From Candidatus Gallacutalibacter stercoravium (GTDB lineage: Bacteria; Bacillota; Clostridia; Oscillospirales; Acutalibacteraceae), in the NCBI GenBank assembly GCA_018716975.1, contig DVJE01000043.1:1-64000 (forward strand): DNA of 64,000 nt, in the 5' to 3' direction. The position numbers and the translations under genes were made by a program. Numbering within the stretch: the stretch's first letter is position 1; each line of letters opens with the position of its first letter. Shown one piece after another: positions 31,297 through 40,476 of this stretch. The notes beneath the pieces were generated by a model, which was not told where the DNA came from, did not search any database, and saw only the letters and a program-made list of their open reading frames with translations.

Positions 31297-32229
31297 TTAG
31301 CCTCGGGTGCGGATGGGAGCAGCAAGAATTTCTTCTTTTTGCCCCAGCAGATCCTCTTGGGTGAGCAGGCGTTCCACCTCTTGCGCACCCAAACGTTCCA
31401 CCATGTTGCCAAAACGTTCTTTGGCGTAGCCGTATTTACGGTACAACAAAATGGCTTTTTCTAATAGATCTAGGCTGTCTTCCACCGAATAAACGCCTGA
31501 AAGAGCCGTAGCCACATGACCCTCGCGGCCCCACCGTCCGCCGAGAACAATTTTTACGCCGTGAGCGCGGGGGCTGATACTGCCAAAATAGCAGGCCTTT
31601 ACACACTTACCGCAACCGTTGCAGCGCTCGGGATCAATTTGAATTTTACCATCCACCACCCGGCCGGCGTGCATTAAACATACCGATTCCACCGCACACT
31701 TTTTGCAACCGCGGCATTTGTCTTTGTCAATTTGCGGCAAAGTTTGGCCAATCAAGCCAAAATCGTTTAAATCGGGCTTCATGCAGTTGTTGGGACATCC
31801 CCCCACCGCAATTTTAAACTTATGGGGCAGGGCTACATTGCCGTACCCTTTGTAAAACCGGTCGTGAATCTGTTTGGCGATAGCCTGGGTGTCAATTTGG
31901 CCGAACACACAAGTGGTGCCTTTGCAGGCCACAACGGGGCGCACTTTGGCGCCGGTGCCGCCGGTTTCCAACCCGGCTTGGGCAAGGTGCTCTTGCAATG
32001 CGGGAATATCGCCATAAGAGATTCCGGGCAGCTCCACCGTCAACCGCGCCGTGAAGGCCGCTGTGCCGTTGCCAAAGCGCTGGGCGGCGTCGGCAATGTT
32101 GTGCAGCTGGTCGCCGGTTAAGGTGCCGTTTTCTGTGATAACACGGGCGGAAAACTCGTCCTCACTCTCTCGGTTAAACAAAAAGCCCATGGCCTTTACT
32201 CGCTTAATATCTTCGTTGTTTACTGTCAT
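31297..32229 (-). CDS. Nitrite/sulfite reductase-like 4Fe-4S protein (AsrC/siroheme type)
   Basis: 310 aa. An N-terminal ferredoxin-like half (about 1-90) is followed by the siroheme/[4Fe-4S] ligand set CKGTTC and CPNNC, as in AsrC and short sulfite reductases. Two ferredoxin motifs come next: CRGCKKC and the canonical CNGCGKCVKAC. A C-terminal helical part includes LGGRWGREGHVATALSG. It is shorter than dissimilatory sulfite reductases and has no AsrA/B partners here. The electron donor and true substrate (sulfite, nitrite or another) are unknown. ATG 32229 follows AAAGGAG; the longer frame is cysteine-rich nonsense. Monocistronic. Confidence 0.8.
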   Translation of the reverse strand: MTVNNEDIKRVKAMGFLFNRESEDEFSARVITENGTLTGDQLHNIADAAQRFGNGTAAFTARLTVELPGISYGDIPALQEHLAQAGLETGGTGAKVRPVVACKGTTCVFGQIDTQAIAKQIHDRFYKGYGNVALPHKFKIAVGGCPNNCMKPDLNDFGLIGQTLPQIDKDKCRGCKKCAVESVCLMHAGRVVDGKIQIDPERCNGCGKCVKACYFGSISPRAHGVKIVLGGRWGREGHVATALSGVYSVEDSLDLLEKAILLYRKYGYAKERFGNMVERLGAQEVERLLTQEDLLGQKEEILAAPIRTRG

Positions 32230-32300
32230 TATTGCTGGCTCCTTTCTCAATGCCGGCCCTCCGTTATGCACGGTTCTGCGCAGGCAGCAGACACGTGGGC

Positions 32301-32333
32301 AATCATAACATACTATATGGGAATCATAACATA
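32301..32333. repeat. Direct repeat upstream of the siroheme protein gene
   Basis: aatcataacata occurs at 32301-32312 and again at 32322-32333, 21 bases apart, two helical turns. Between them, on the minus strand, lies tatagt, a possible -10. A regulator-binding pair is plausible. Confidence 0.5.
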
Positions 32334-32381
32334 ACCCCGCAATCTTTGCAACGGCGCAAAAACGGCCCGTTATGCCTGCGG

Positions 32382-32410
32382 TTGACATTTTTTGCCCGCA
32401 CTCCTATACT
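32382..32410 (+). promoter_or_regulatory. Promoter of the cupin gene
   Basis: TTGACA (32382-32387) and TATACT (32405-32410) are separated by 17 bases. Confidence 0.8.
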
Positions 32411-32494
32411 GAACATAAACCCGGCATTTATGTTGCCGGCTTTGGAACGGGCAGAACGCCGGGTTTTTGACAAATGGAAAGGATGGTTTTGATT

Positions 32495-32839
32495 ATGATC
32501 TCTTCACAGGGGCGTCCGGTAGAACGCAATGAAGCCATGTGCGGCGGCAAAGGGCACGTGCTGATTGAGCGGCTGCTGGGGGAAAAGGAGCTCAACGGCA
32601 AATGCGGCCTGTATGCTAAGGTGACCATTGAGCCGGGATGTTCTTTGGGTTACCATGAGCACCACAATGAAAGCGAAACCTATTATATCCTGCAGGGGCA
32701 GGGGGATTACAACGATAACGGCGCGATTGTTCCCGTGAAAGCAGGCGATGTTACCTTTACCCCAGACGGCTGCGGCCATGGGCTGGAGAACACCGGCGAT
32801 ACAGATTTGGTGTTTATGGCGTTGATTATTTTTGACTAA
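32495..32839 (+). CDS. Cupin domain protein
   Basis: 114 aa, a single cupin barrel. Motif 1 is GYHEHHNESETYYIL, with the metal-binding His and Glu, and motif 2 is FTPDGCGHGLEN. The role could be isomerase, binding or sensing; the substrate is unknown. ATG 32495 lies about ten bases after AAAGGATGG; the upstream in-frame ATG has no ribosome site. Monocistronic, with a clear promoter and a long terminator. Confidence 0.8.
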   Translation: MISSQGRPVERNEAMCGGKGHVLIERLLGEKELNGKCGLYAKVTIEPGCSLGYHEHHNESETYYILQGQGDYNDNGAIVPVKAGDVTFTPDGCGHGLENTGDTDLVFMALIIFD

Positions 32840-32886
32840 GGCGTTTTAGAAGATTGCTGCATTGCGGTTTATCTTTTTCATGGCTT

Positions 32887-32942
32887 AAAAAATACCGGAA
32901 CGGTGAAAGAGAATGTTTTCTCTAACCGTTCCGGTATTTTTA
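32887..32942. terminator. Terminator between cupin and peptidase T genes
   Basis: 32889-32904 pairs perfectly with 32925-32940 (16 bp), with an extra inner stem agagaa/ttctct. A and T runs at the base make it bidirectional. Confidence 0.85.
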
Positions 32943-32963
32943 TAGGGCGGATGTGTTAAAAGG

Positions 32964-34193
32964 TTATTCCTCGTGCGGCATGGTGAGCAGCTGTTTGATA
33001 ACCTGCACGGCGGTATCCATGGATTGCATGCACACCAGCTCATGACGGCCGTGACCGTTATGGCCGCCGGTAAATAGGTTGGGGCAAGGCAGACCCATAA
33101 ACGACAGGCGGGATCCGTCGGTGCCGCCACGCACCGGCATGCTTACAGGGGTAATGCCGCAGGCTTCCATCGCCCGGCGAGCCCTGTCTACCACATCCAT
33201 GCGGTCTTTTAATACTTCCTGCATATTATAATAGGTGTCGGTAACGGTTAACTCCACTGTGCCCAAACCGTACTTTTCATTCATAAAACGGCCGGCGGCT
33301 TCAAACAGCGCTTTGCGCCGGTTGAATTTCTCGCGATCGTGGTCGCGAATGATATAGTGCAGCTCGGTGCGTTCCTCATTGCCCGACATCCCCGTCAAAT
33401 GGAAAAAGCCCTCATAGCCGTCGGTGCAGGCGGGATTTTCGAACACCGGCAGCAACTGCTGGAATTCCATCCCCATGAGGATGGAGTTTTTCATTTTGCC
33501 GCGGGCTGATCCGGGATGAATGCTTACCCCGTGCACAACCACCCGGCCTGCCGCGGCGTTAAAGGTTTCATACTCAATTTCGCCCACAGCGCCGCCGTCC
33601 AGCGTATAAGCGTAAGCTGCGCCAAAACCGGCCACGTCAAAATGATCGGCCCCCCGGCCGATTTCTTCATCGGGGGTAAAGGCGATGGCGAAGGGGCCGT
33701 GGCTGGGCGCGCCGGGGGCCAGCAATTGCTGGGCGGCGGTTAATATTTCGGCGATGCCCGCCTTATCGTCGGCGCCCAGCAGCGTTGTGCCGTCGGTAAC
33801 AATCAGATCTTTGCCTGCGTATTGGGGCAGAAAGTCAAATTCTGCTGGGGATAGAGCCACTCCCTTTTCTTCGTTGAGAACGATAACGCCGCCATCGTAA
33901 TTTTTGACAATGCGGGGCTTGATGTTTGCACCCGGCATGGCGTTAGAAGTATCCATATGGGAGATAAGGCCGATAACGGGATCGTCTTCCCGGCCTGGGG
34001 AAGCGGGCACAAAGCCGTATACATAACCAAATTCATCTAACCGTACGTTAGAAACGCCCATCTGGCGCATTTCATCGGCCAACAGCCGGGCTAATTCCAA
34101 CTGGCCCGGCGTGCTGGGGCAACTGGGGAATTGTTCGTCAGAAGTGGTGTCTATAGCGATATATCGTAAAAAACGTTCATATGCTTGTTCCAT
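32964..34193 (-). CDS. pepT: Peptidase T (tripeptide aminopeptidase, M20B)
   Basis: 409 aa, the usual PepT length. Zinc ligands and catalytic residues are in LISHMDTS, LLGADDKAGIAEI and FTPDEEIGRGADHFD. The C-terminal catalytic motif is VRGGTDGSRLSFMGLPCPN, followed by GGHNGHGRHE. It releases the N-terminal residue from tripeptides in the cytoplasm. ATG 34193 follows AAAGGGAGT at a long spacing; the longer frame adds 23 residues that are not conserved-looking. Second gene of an operon behind the PPC gene. Confidence 0.92.
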   Translation of the reverse strand: MEQAYERFLRYIAIDTTSDEQFPSCPSTPGQLELARLLADEMRQMGVSNVRLDEFGYVYGFVPASPGREDDPVIGLISHMDTSNAMPGANIKPRIVKNYDGGVIVLNEEKGVALSPAEFDFLPQYAGKDLIVTDGTTLLGADDKAGIAEILTAAQQLLAPGAPSHGPFAIAFTPDEEIGRGADHFDVAGFGAAYAYTLDGGAVGEIEYETFNAAAGRVVVHGVSIHPGSARGKMKNSILMGMEFQQLLPVFENPACTDGYEGFFHLTGMSGNEERTELHYIIRDHDREKFNRRKALFEAAGRFMNEKYGLGTVELTVTDTYYNMQEVLKDRMDVVDRARRAMEACGITPVSMPVRGGTDGSRLSFMGLPCPNLFTGGHNGHGRHELVCMQSMDTAVQVIKQLLTMPHEE

Positions 34194-34245
34194 AGGATTG
34201 ATTTTACTCCCTTTCTCCGTTGCTAATTGGTGGCTTAGGTAACAA

Positions 34246-34665
34246 TTAGAAAACGAAAACATTGAGCCCTACGTCGGGGTCTACCCGGCGTTCAATAGAG
34301 CCGGACACAATCTGTACAAACAGTTCGCAGGTGGCCGATACCACCGCTTCGTTTAAATGCCCGCCAAAGGCCGCGCCGGTTTCATCTGCCAAAGTGGCGT
34401 GCAAATGCAGATAAACTTCGCCCTCTTTGGTGGTGACGCTACCCGTGAGCGCAGTAAGCTCAAAGGGCCGGTCAAAGGTGTTGGAATGATACTGTTGCTG
34501 GGCTACATTGTAAAGGCCCACCACTACGTGGTTGACCGCCCCTATGGCGGAAACAACGCCCAAACGGATCTTTTCTTGCTCGCATACCTTTTTTAGAGAA
34601 GAAACGATTTCTTCACCCTTATCCAGGCGAAGGGCCAGGGTGTTGCCAAATACTTTATATTCCAT
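34246..34665 (-). CDS. PPC/DUF296 domain protein
   Basis: 139 aa, a single PPC domain (plant and prokaryote conserved, DUF296). Motifs include LALRLDKGEEIVSSL, VVSAIGAVNHVVVGLYN, VYLHLHATLADE and GGHLNEAVV; the His residues of the last two form the family's metal-like cluster. In plants the domain lies next to AT-hooks, while the bacterial proteins are uncharacterised trimers. ATG 34665 follows AAGGAGG. It lies 52 bases before pepT on the same strand, so the two are probably co-transcribed. Confidence 0.85.
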   Translation of the reverse strand: MEYKVFGNTLALRLDKGEEIVSSLKKVCEQEKIRLGVVSAIGAVNHVVVGLYNVAQQQYHSNTFDRPFELTALTGSVTTKEGEVYLHLHATLADETGAAFGGHLNEAVVSATCELFVQIVSGSIERRVDPDVGLNVFVF

Positions 34666-34785
34666 AGTGGTTCCTCCTTAAAAATAATTTATTTTACTGC
34701 AGCAAGAACGGATTGCTGCTTTTTGGCAAGTTGACATGGCCTTATCAGCGTGTGCGCCTTAGAAAGGAGCGCGCCGCATAGGGGG

Positions 34786-36189
34786 TTAAGCCTTGAGAAT
34801 GGTGCGGCTAACCACAAAGCTGTTCTTTTGCGCAAATAGATCGTTGAGCATAGCATAATAAGCGCCGGGGGTACTGATGCCGTTGAGACGCAAATCGTCG
34901 ATACCGGTTGCGCCGGCAATGGTATCCGCCAATTGTACACAGTTGGTGTTAAGGGCAAAAAAGGTTTTAAACGGCCCCTTTTTCACTTTATACAACTTGG
35001 CGCCTGTGGCTTCATACAAAGCGCTGCCCTCATCGTAGCCCTTTCGGGGTGGGGGCACAGGCAAACCCTCGCGTTTACACTGGGCGTCGGGTTTCCACTC
35101 CATCAGCAGCCCGGCAATTTCTCGCAGCTTATTTTCTACAGCCTCCTTTTGCCGCCGGGTGAGGCAAAGGCCAAAGCTAATAAGCAACTGTTTGTCGTGG
35201 GTGAGGCAATAATGCACATAAGGCTCCCGCCGGATAACCGCAAAGGAGCCGTCGCTGACTAAGCGGCCAATTTTGTGGGAATGGTGATCGTAGCAGCCGT
35301 AGGAATAAACTGTGTCGCCGTAGGCAATATCCACGTGGCCGAACCGGCCGATTGCCCCTTTGGCCATATGAATAAAAATTTCTAAATCCACCCGGTTCAT
35401 TCCTTCGGGAGCGTTGACGCTAAAGATGGCCCGTTCTTCCGGCGGCTTTTCTTTAAAATAGGCATTAAAGCGGTTTACTAAAGTAACAGGCAGCAGCGCA
35501 GCCAAAAAGGTAGGAATCGGAATGCGCACCCGGCGTTTAATGCGGTTGCCCACCTTGTCCCACCGTAATAGCTCTACGATAAAATCTATCAGTTCGGTGG
35601 CCGAATAAATGATAAGATAAATCCCCGCAATGCGAATGAGGGCATCCACCGGCCGGGCGGAGCCGGTGATTAAAATTGTGCCGAAGAACAGTGAAAGTAC
35701 GCCAAACAGCAGGTTGCGGGTTTTGCCTTGCAGGTTCTGCACAAAACACTGCACGCACACCAAGGCGCGCATAGCGCCCATCAATAAGAACCACAGGCCG
35801 AACAACAGCGGAAAGGATCCGGCATAGAAACCGGGAAAAATATAAAAGCTAGCTCCAAGAAAAAGGTAGCCTATCACAGTGACGGCGGCCCAAATATAAT
35901 GCCGCCGGTTACAGTAATAGAAGCAACGGGCTATGCCCTCTGCCGCTAGCAATATGGCGGCCGATAGCTGAATAGACCAAGCAGCGGGCCGCCCACAGGC
36001 CACCAAATAAATGCCGAACGCCAAAAATAAGCAGGCGGTCAACAAAGTAGCAAAAGGGCTTAAAGCGGCGAAAGGGTGGGGAACCGGGGAATCCTTTTGC
36101 GCTTTTTGCGGCCCTTGACGCAGTTTAAAATTTTGGGATAAAGGGCGAACAGCAGGTTCGCCTCTATGTTTTACGGTTTGTTTTGGCAA
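34786..36189 (-). CDS. DUF308 (HdeD-like) membrane protein with a papain-like C-terminal domain
   Basis: About 467 aa. Residues roughly 45-235 contain six to seven membrane segments arranged as in HdeD/DUF308. The C-terminal half (about 260-467) is soluble. It contains IGRFGHVDIAYGDTVYSYGCYD and later NTNCVQLADTIAG, a His followed much later by an NC motif, as in DUF4105/YiiX-like papain-fold hydrolases. The domain call is a guess from these motifs. The start is uncertain: GAGGTG lies six bases before TTG 36189, and GTG 36192 or a longer frame are possible. The fusion suggests a membrane-tethered hydrolase. Monocistronic. Confidence 0.6.
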   Translation of the reverse strand: MPKQTVKHRGEPAVRPLSQNFKLRQGPQKAQKDSPVPHPFAALSPFATLLTACLFLAFGIYLVACGRPAAWSIQLSAAILLAAEGIARCFYYCNRRHYIWAAVTVIGYLFLGASFYIFPGFYAGSFPLLFGLWFLLMGAMRALVCVQCFVQNLQGKTRNLLFGVLSLFFGTILITGSARPVDALIRIAGIYLIIYSATELIDFIVELLRWDKVGNRIKRRVRIPIPTFLAALLPVTLVNRFNAYFKEKPPEERAIFSVNAPEGMNRVDLEIFIHMAKGAIGRFGHVDIAYGDTVYSYGCYDHHSHKIGRLVSDGSFAVIRREPYVHYCLTHDKQLLISFGLCLTRRQKEAVENKLREIAGLLMEWKPDAQCKREGLPVPPPRKGYDEGSALYEATGAKLYKVKKGPFKTFFALNTNCVQLADTIAGATGIDDLRLNGISTPGAYYAMLNDLFAQKNSFVVSRTILKA

Positions 36190-36261
36190 CACGGGCACCT
36201 CGTTTGTCGTGTAGAATCGCTTACAGGATAGCACAAAACCATCCCGGCGCGCAAGCCAAAG

Positions 36262-36306
36262 AACAAAAAACAACCGGCGGTGGGAATAACCCCGCCACCG
36301 GTTGTA
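36262..36306 (-). terminator. Terminator of pckA
   Basis: Read on the minus strand, acaaccggtggcgggg and cccaccgccggttgt form a slightly imperfect long stem (36270-36305), followed by tttttgttc. Confidence 0.75.
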
Positions 36307-36371
36307 TTGGCAAACTATATTATTTCTTTGCTAGTAGGTGCTAAAACCGCTAGCCTGCTAGGGCTTAAGCA

Positions 36372-38135
36372 TTAGTTCAAGCGGCTCTTGAGGTTCTCCA
36401 GCTGATCTTTGAGCTCTTGGGGCAGCTTGTCGCCAAACTTGCCGTAGAACTCGGTGATACCGTCGGCTTCTTGCTTCCAAACGTCCTTGTCAACCTCGAG
36501 GATGCTCTTAAGGGCGTCCATATCCATATCCAAGCCTTCCAGGTTGATGTCTTCGGGCTTGGGAACATAGCCGATGGGGGTTTCCTCAGCGTCAACCTTG
36601 TCTTCGCAGCGGTTGAGGATCCACTCCAACACGCGCAGGTTGTCGCCGAAGCCCGGCCAAATGAAGTGGCCTTCGTCGTCCAGACGGAACCAGTTGGTGT
36701 TAAAGATCTTGGGAGCCTTGTCGCCCAGAACCTTGCCCATCTCGATCCAGTGGGCAAAATAATCGCCCATATGGTAACCACAGAAGGGCAGCATGGCCAT
36801 CGGATCGCGGCGCACAACGCCTACGGCGCCGGCAGCTGCTGCGGTGGTTTCAGAAGCCATGATAGAGCCTACGAACACACCGTTGTTCCAGTCGCGAGAC
36901 TGATACACCAACGGAGCGGTCTTGGCGCGGCGGCCGCCGAAGATAATGGCAGAAATCGGCACGCCCTGGCCCTTATCAAATTCGTCGCTGATGCAGGGGC
37001 AGTTCTTAGCAGGCGCGGTAAAGCGGCTGTTGGGATGCGCGCCCTTTTCGGTGCTGGTTTTGCCGTTCCAGGGGTTGCCCTTCCAGTCAACAGCATTCTC
37101 GGGGGGATTCTTATCCAAGCCTTCCCACCAAACGGTGTTGTCATCTAGGTTGTGGGCAACGTTGGTGAAGATGGTACCCTGACGGGTAGAGGCTAGCGCG
37201 TTGGGGTTGGACTTTGCGTTGGTGCCGGGCGCCACGCCGAAGAAGCCGTTTTCGGGGTTAATGGCCCACAAGCGGCCGTCGGGGCCTTTGCGCATCCAAG
37301 CGATGTCGTCACCGACTGTCCATACCTTATAGCCCTTCTTCTTGTAAACCTCGGGCGGAATCAGCATAGCCAGGTTGGTTTTACCGCAAGCAGAGGGGAA
37401 GGCGGCGGCAATATACTTAACCTCGCCGTCGGGCTTCTCAACGCCCAAAATCAACATATGCTCGGCCATCCAGCCTTCGTTTTTGCCCAGGTAGGAAGCA
37501 ATGCGCAGCGCAAAGCACTTTTTGCCCAGCAGCACGTTTCCGCCGTAGCCGGAGTTAACCGAAATAATGGTGTTGTCTTCGGGGAAGTGGCAAATGTATC
37601 TCTTTTCGGCGTCAATGTCGCACTTGCAGTGCAGGCCCTTGACCCAGTCGGTGCTGTCGCCCAGCACGTCCCACACCTTGTCGCCTACACGAGTCATGAT
37701 GGCCATGTTAAGCACAACATAGATGGAGTCGGTCAGCTCTACGCCGATTTTGGCCAAAGGAGAACCGATGGGGCCCATAGAGTAAGGAATGACATACATG
37801 GTGCGGCCCTTGTAGCTGCCGCGAGCGATGTCATACAGCATCTTATAGGCTTCTTGCGGATCCTTCCAATGGTTGGTGGGGCCGGCATCTTCTTCTTTTC
37901 TAGAGCAGATGAAGGTGCGATCCTCCACGCGGGCAACATCGTTAACAGCTGTGCGGTGCAAATAGCAGCCGGGCAGCTTTTCTTCATTCAGCTTAATCAT
38001 TTCGCCGGTAGAGCAAGCCTCAGCGCGCAGCGCTTCCAATTGCTCCTCCGACCCGTCAATCCAAACCAACTTATCGGGAGTAACGAGCGCTTTCATCTCG
38101 TCGATCCACGCAAGTACAGACTTATTGGTGGTCAT
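36372..38135 (-). CDS. pckG: Phosphoenolpyruvate carboxykinase (GTP)
   Basis: 587 aa, as expected for the GTP-type enzyme. The P-loop (kinase-1a) motif is AAFPSACGKTNLAM, with the metal region VWTVGDDIAWM, the mobile lid IIFGGRRAKTAPLV and the guanine-binding part NWFRLDDEGHFIWPGFGDN. It interconverts oxaloacetate and PEP with GTP/GDP. In fermenting anaerobes it often runs towards oxaloacetate. ATG 38135 follows AAAGGGGAT; the longer frame adds 8 residues. Monocistronic, with a terminator at 36262. Confidence 0.95.
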   Translation of the reverse strand: MTTNKSVLAWIDEMKALVTPDKLVWIDGSEEQLEALRAEACSTGEMIKLNEEKLPGCYLHRTAVNDVARVEDRTFICSRKEEDAGPTNHWKDPQEAYKMLYDIARGSYKGRTMYVIPYSMGPIGSPLAKIGVELTDSIYVVLNMAIMTRVGDKVWDVLGDSTDWVKGLHCKCDIDAEKRYICHFPEDNTIISVNSGYGGNVLLGKKCFALRIASYLGKNEGWMAEHMLILGVEKPDGEVKYIAAAFPSACGKTNLAMLIPPEVYKKKGYKVWTVGDDIAWMRKGPDGRLWAINPENGFFGVAPGTNAKSNPNALASTRQGTIFTNVAHNLDDNTVWWEGLDKNPPENAVDWKGNPWNGKTSTEKGAHPNSRFTAPAKNCPCISDEFDKGQGVPISAIIFGGRRAKTAPLVYQSRDWNNGVFVGSIMASETTAAAAGAVGVVRRDPMAMLPFCGYHMGDYFAHWIEMGKVLGDKAPKIFNTNWFRLDDEGHFIWPGFGDNLRVLEWILNRCEDKVDAEETPIGYVPKPEDINLEGLDMDMDALKSILEVDKDVWKQEADGITEFYGKFGDKLPQELKDQLENLKSRLN

Positions 38136-38300
38136 ATTGTTATCCCCTTTCCGCCCCAATGGGCAAACATACGATGTTGAACTTATTATAATCTACTTTG
38201 TTGGGATTATCAATGGCTATTTTGTTAATTTCTTGTCAGAATCCTGTGATATGGCGTCGTTTTTGCATTAAGCATAGCTTTATCTTGCAAAACGGCTCGT

Positions 38301-39308
38301 TTACTTCTCAATAGACATGGTGGCATATGCGTTTAAATCCAACCCGGCAACGCGGCCGCTTTGGTATTCGTAAAATCCCTGCGCACCAACCATGGCGGCA
38401 TTGTCGCCGCACAGAGAAAGGGGCGGCATATAAAGCCCCCAGCCGTTTTGCGCGCAAATATCTTGCAGCCTGCGGCGCAGCAGCGTGTTAGCCGAAACGC
38501 CCCCGGCGGTTACTAGGGTGCAGCTGCCCGTATCTCGGGCGGCTAGGCAGAAGCGATCGATTAGGCAATCTACAACCGCCTTGCGAAAAGAGGCGCTGAG
38601 ATCCGCCGTGGAGACCTCTTCTCCTTTTTGCCCGGCGTTGTGGATGATATTAACCACTGCGGTTTTTAAACCGGAAAAGCTAAAATCGTAGGGGGCGCCG
38701 TCCACCCGCGGATGTGGCAGGCGAAAGGCGCTGTCATCGCCACCTTCTGCTGCCTTATCTAAATCGATTCCGCCGGGATACGGCATACCCATGGCCCGGG
38801 CGGCCTTATCAAAAGCTTCGCCGGCGGCGTCGTCGCGAGTGTGGCCAACCACTTTGAGCCGGGTATAATCGGTTACCTGCACAATGTGGCTGTGCCCGCC
38901 GGAAACTACCAGGCACAAAAAGGGCGGCTTCAGCTGCGGGTGGGCCAAATAGTTGGCTGCAATATGAGAGCGCAGGTGATGCACCGGAATCAGGGGTTTG
39001 CCGGTGGCTAGGCACAGGCCCTTGGCAAAGTTGACCCCCACCAGTAGTGCACCGATAAGCCCGGGCGCATAGGTGACGGCAATGGCGTCTACTTCTTGCA
39101 AATCCATACCGGCTTGTTGCAGTGCCTGCTGCGTTACAGGCACAATAGCCTCGGCGTGCATACGCGAAGCAATTTCGGGCACCACGCCGCCGTAACGACG
39201 GTGCTCTTCCACCTGAGACGCCACCACAGAGGAAAGCACCCGCCGGCCGTCTTCCACAACAGCCGCGGCTGTTTCGTCGCAGGAGCTTTCAATTGCTAAA
39301 ATTTTCAT
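38301..39308 (-). CDS. tsaD: tRNA N6-threonylcarbamoyladenosine transferase TsaD
   Basis: 335 aa. The ASKHA nucleotide fold starts MKILAIESSCDETAAAV. The metal-binding HxxxH lies in HHLRSHIAANYL, with VSGGHSHIV and VTAGGVSANTLLRR further on. It transfers threonylcarbamoyl to A37 of ANN-decoding tRNAs with TsaB, TsaE and TsaC. TsaB/E are not in the window. ATG 39308 follows AAGGGGTGA. It is 49 bases downstream of rimI on the same strand, a common gene order. Confidence 0.95.
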   Translation of the reverse strand: MKILAIESSCDETAAAVVEDGRRVLSSVVASQVEEHRRYGGVVPEIASRMHAEAIVPVTQQALQQAGMDLQEVDAIAVTYAPGLIGALLVGVNFAKGLCLATGKPLIPVHHLRSHIAANYLAHPQLKPPFLCLVVSGGHSHIVQVTDYTRLKVVGHTRDDAAGEAFDKAARAMGMPYPGGIDLDKAAEGGDDSAFRLPHPRVDGAPYDFSFSGLKTAVVNIIHNAGQKGEEVSTADLSASFRKAVVDCLIDRFCLAARDTGSCTLVTAGGVSANTLLRRRLQDICAQNGWGLYMPPLSLCGDNAAMVGAQGFYEYQSGRVAGLDLNAYATMSIEK

Positions 39309-39357
39309 CCGGTCACCCCTTCTGCTTTGTATCGACAGATCAGCAGATGTAAACCTG

Positions 39358-39891
39358 CTATATTTCGCTTTCAGATTCCCGCACCAGAAAACGCCGGGTC
39401 ATCAGCAAAGCGTCCTCTTGGGGATTGCGGTAAAAATCTTTGCGCTTGCCCACCAATTCAAACCCTTCTGTGCGGTATAAGCTGATAGCGGCCTCGTTGG
39501 AAGCACGCACCTCTAGTGTGAGAAAATCAAGCTTTTTCTCTTGGGCATAGCCTACAAGGGAGCCCACCAGCAGGCGCCCTACGCCGCGCCCACGCCAGGG
39601 GGCGGATACGGCGATGTTGGCAATATAACCTTCGCCAAACACGTCGTGCATGCCGGCATACCCCACAACTGTGCCGTCGCTGCTTTTGGCCACAAAAAAA
39701 TGGGCTGTGTCGTTATCCAGCTCCACCGCTAGGCTTTGCTCCGACCATGGCTCAGAAAAGCATTCTTCTTCTAAGCGGGCCAAAGCGGGAATATCCTCCT
39801 GACACATAGGGCTTGTAGAAAACAGTTCGTCAGAAGCGTAGCTGTTGGGCACGTCCATAACCCGGACGCTTTGATTACTTTCCATCTCCAT
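39358..39891 (-). CDS. rimI: Ribosomal protein S18 alanine N-acetyltransferase RimI-like GNAT
   Basis: 177 aa, a GNAT fold. The acetyl-CoA loop motif is RGRGVGRLLV, preceded by YIANIAVSAPWRG. The C-terminal strand motif is EVRASNEAAISLYRTEGFELVGKRKDFY (listed here as its two halves EVRASNEAAISLY and GFELVGKRKDFY). RimI acetylates the N-terminal alanine of S18, and its location beside tsaD supports the call. An extra 25 or so N-terminal residues precede the domain. ATG 39891 follows GGAGGTAG and overlaps the end of the phosphatase gene by 17 bases. Confidence 0.85.
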   Translation of the reverse strand: MEMESNQSVRVMDVPNSYASDELFSTSPMCQEDIPALARLEEECFSEPWSEQSLAVELDNDTAHFFVAKSSDGTVVGYAGMHDVFGEGYIANIAVSAPWRGRGVGRLLVGSLVGYAQEKKLDFLTLEVRASNEAAISLYRTEGFELVGKRKDFYRNPQEDALLMTRRFLVRESESEI

Positions 39892-40324
39892 AATGTGTAA
39901 CTACCTCCTGATAAAAAGTGTTAAGCGCCTGGCTTATACTGTCCCGGCACTGCCGGTACACCTGTTCGTTTTGACCGTAGGGATCAGGGATTTCGCCCAA
40001 GTGATAAAGCTTTTCGGGCGCGACGCCCGCCTGCTGCAACACATAAGCCTGGGTGGAGGTCATAGGCACAAAGACGTCGAAAGCGTCGATCCCCCCTAAA
40101 TCGGCAATGCGGCGAGCACGGTGGCGGCTGATGTCTACCCCGATTTCCCGGCAGACCGCAACGGCATTCGCGGTGGCAGGGGCGCCGGGTTGCGCCGCCA
40201 AACCGGCGCTCATGCAGTAAAATTTGTCCAACGTGCCGCCCTGTTGGGCTATTTTACGAAAGATGCCCGCCGCCATGGGGCTGCGGCAGGTGTTCCCCGT
40301 ACAAACAAAGAGTATTTTGAGCAA
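39875..40324 (-). CDS. Low-molecular-weight protein (arginine/tyrosine) phosphatase, YwlE-like
   Basis: 149 aa. The P-loop is VCTGNTCRSPMA (C-x5-R), with the general acid in IPDPYGQ. Thr in the loop (CTGNTCR) is the feature reported to favour phosphoarginine in YwlE, so protein-arginine phosphatase activity is plausible; tyrosine phosphatase is the alternative. The start is TTG 40324, seven bases after AAAGGAGG; the upstream ATG would include the ribosome site. First gene of the operon ywlE-like/rimI/tsaD, as in many Firmicutes. Confidence 0.85.
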   Translation of the reverse strand: MLKILFVCTGNTCRSPMAAGIFRKIAQQGGTLDKFYCMSAGLAAQPGAPATANAVAVCREIGVDISRHRARRIADLGGIDAFDVFVPMTSTQAYVLQQAGVAPEKLYHLGEIPDPYGQNEQVYRQCRDSISQALNTFYQEVVTHYGDGK

Positions 40325-40476
40325 ACCTGCTCCTCCTTTTTGCATTTACGCGTCGCCGTTTCCGGCATGTTAACCTGTTCTGTTGTTCCCCCTTACGCCA
40401 AAATAGCCGCAAAGGGGAGGGTAAACGATAGAAAAGTCCGGCTCCGATTATAACACTTAATTTTTGAAATGAAAAG

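Noticed and set aside
32230-32388. N-terminal extension of the siroheme protein
   Set aside because: It is cysteine-rich and lacks a ribosome site; ATG 32229 has AAAGGAG and starts the normal domain.
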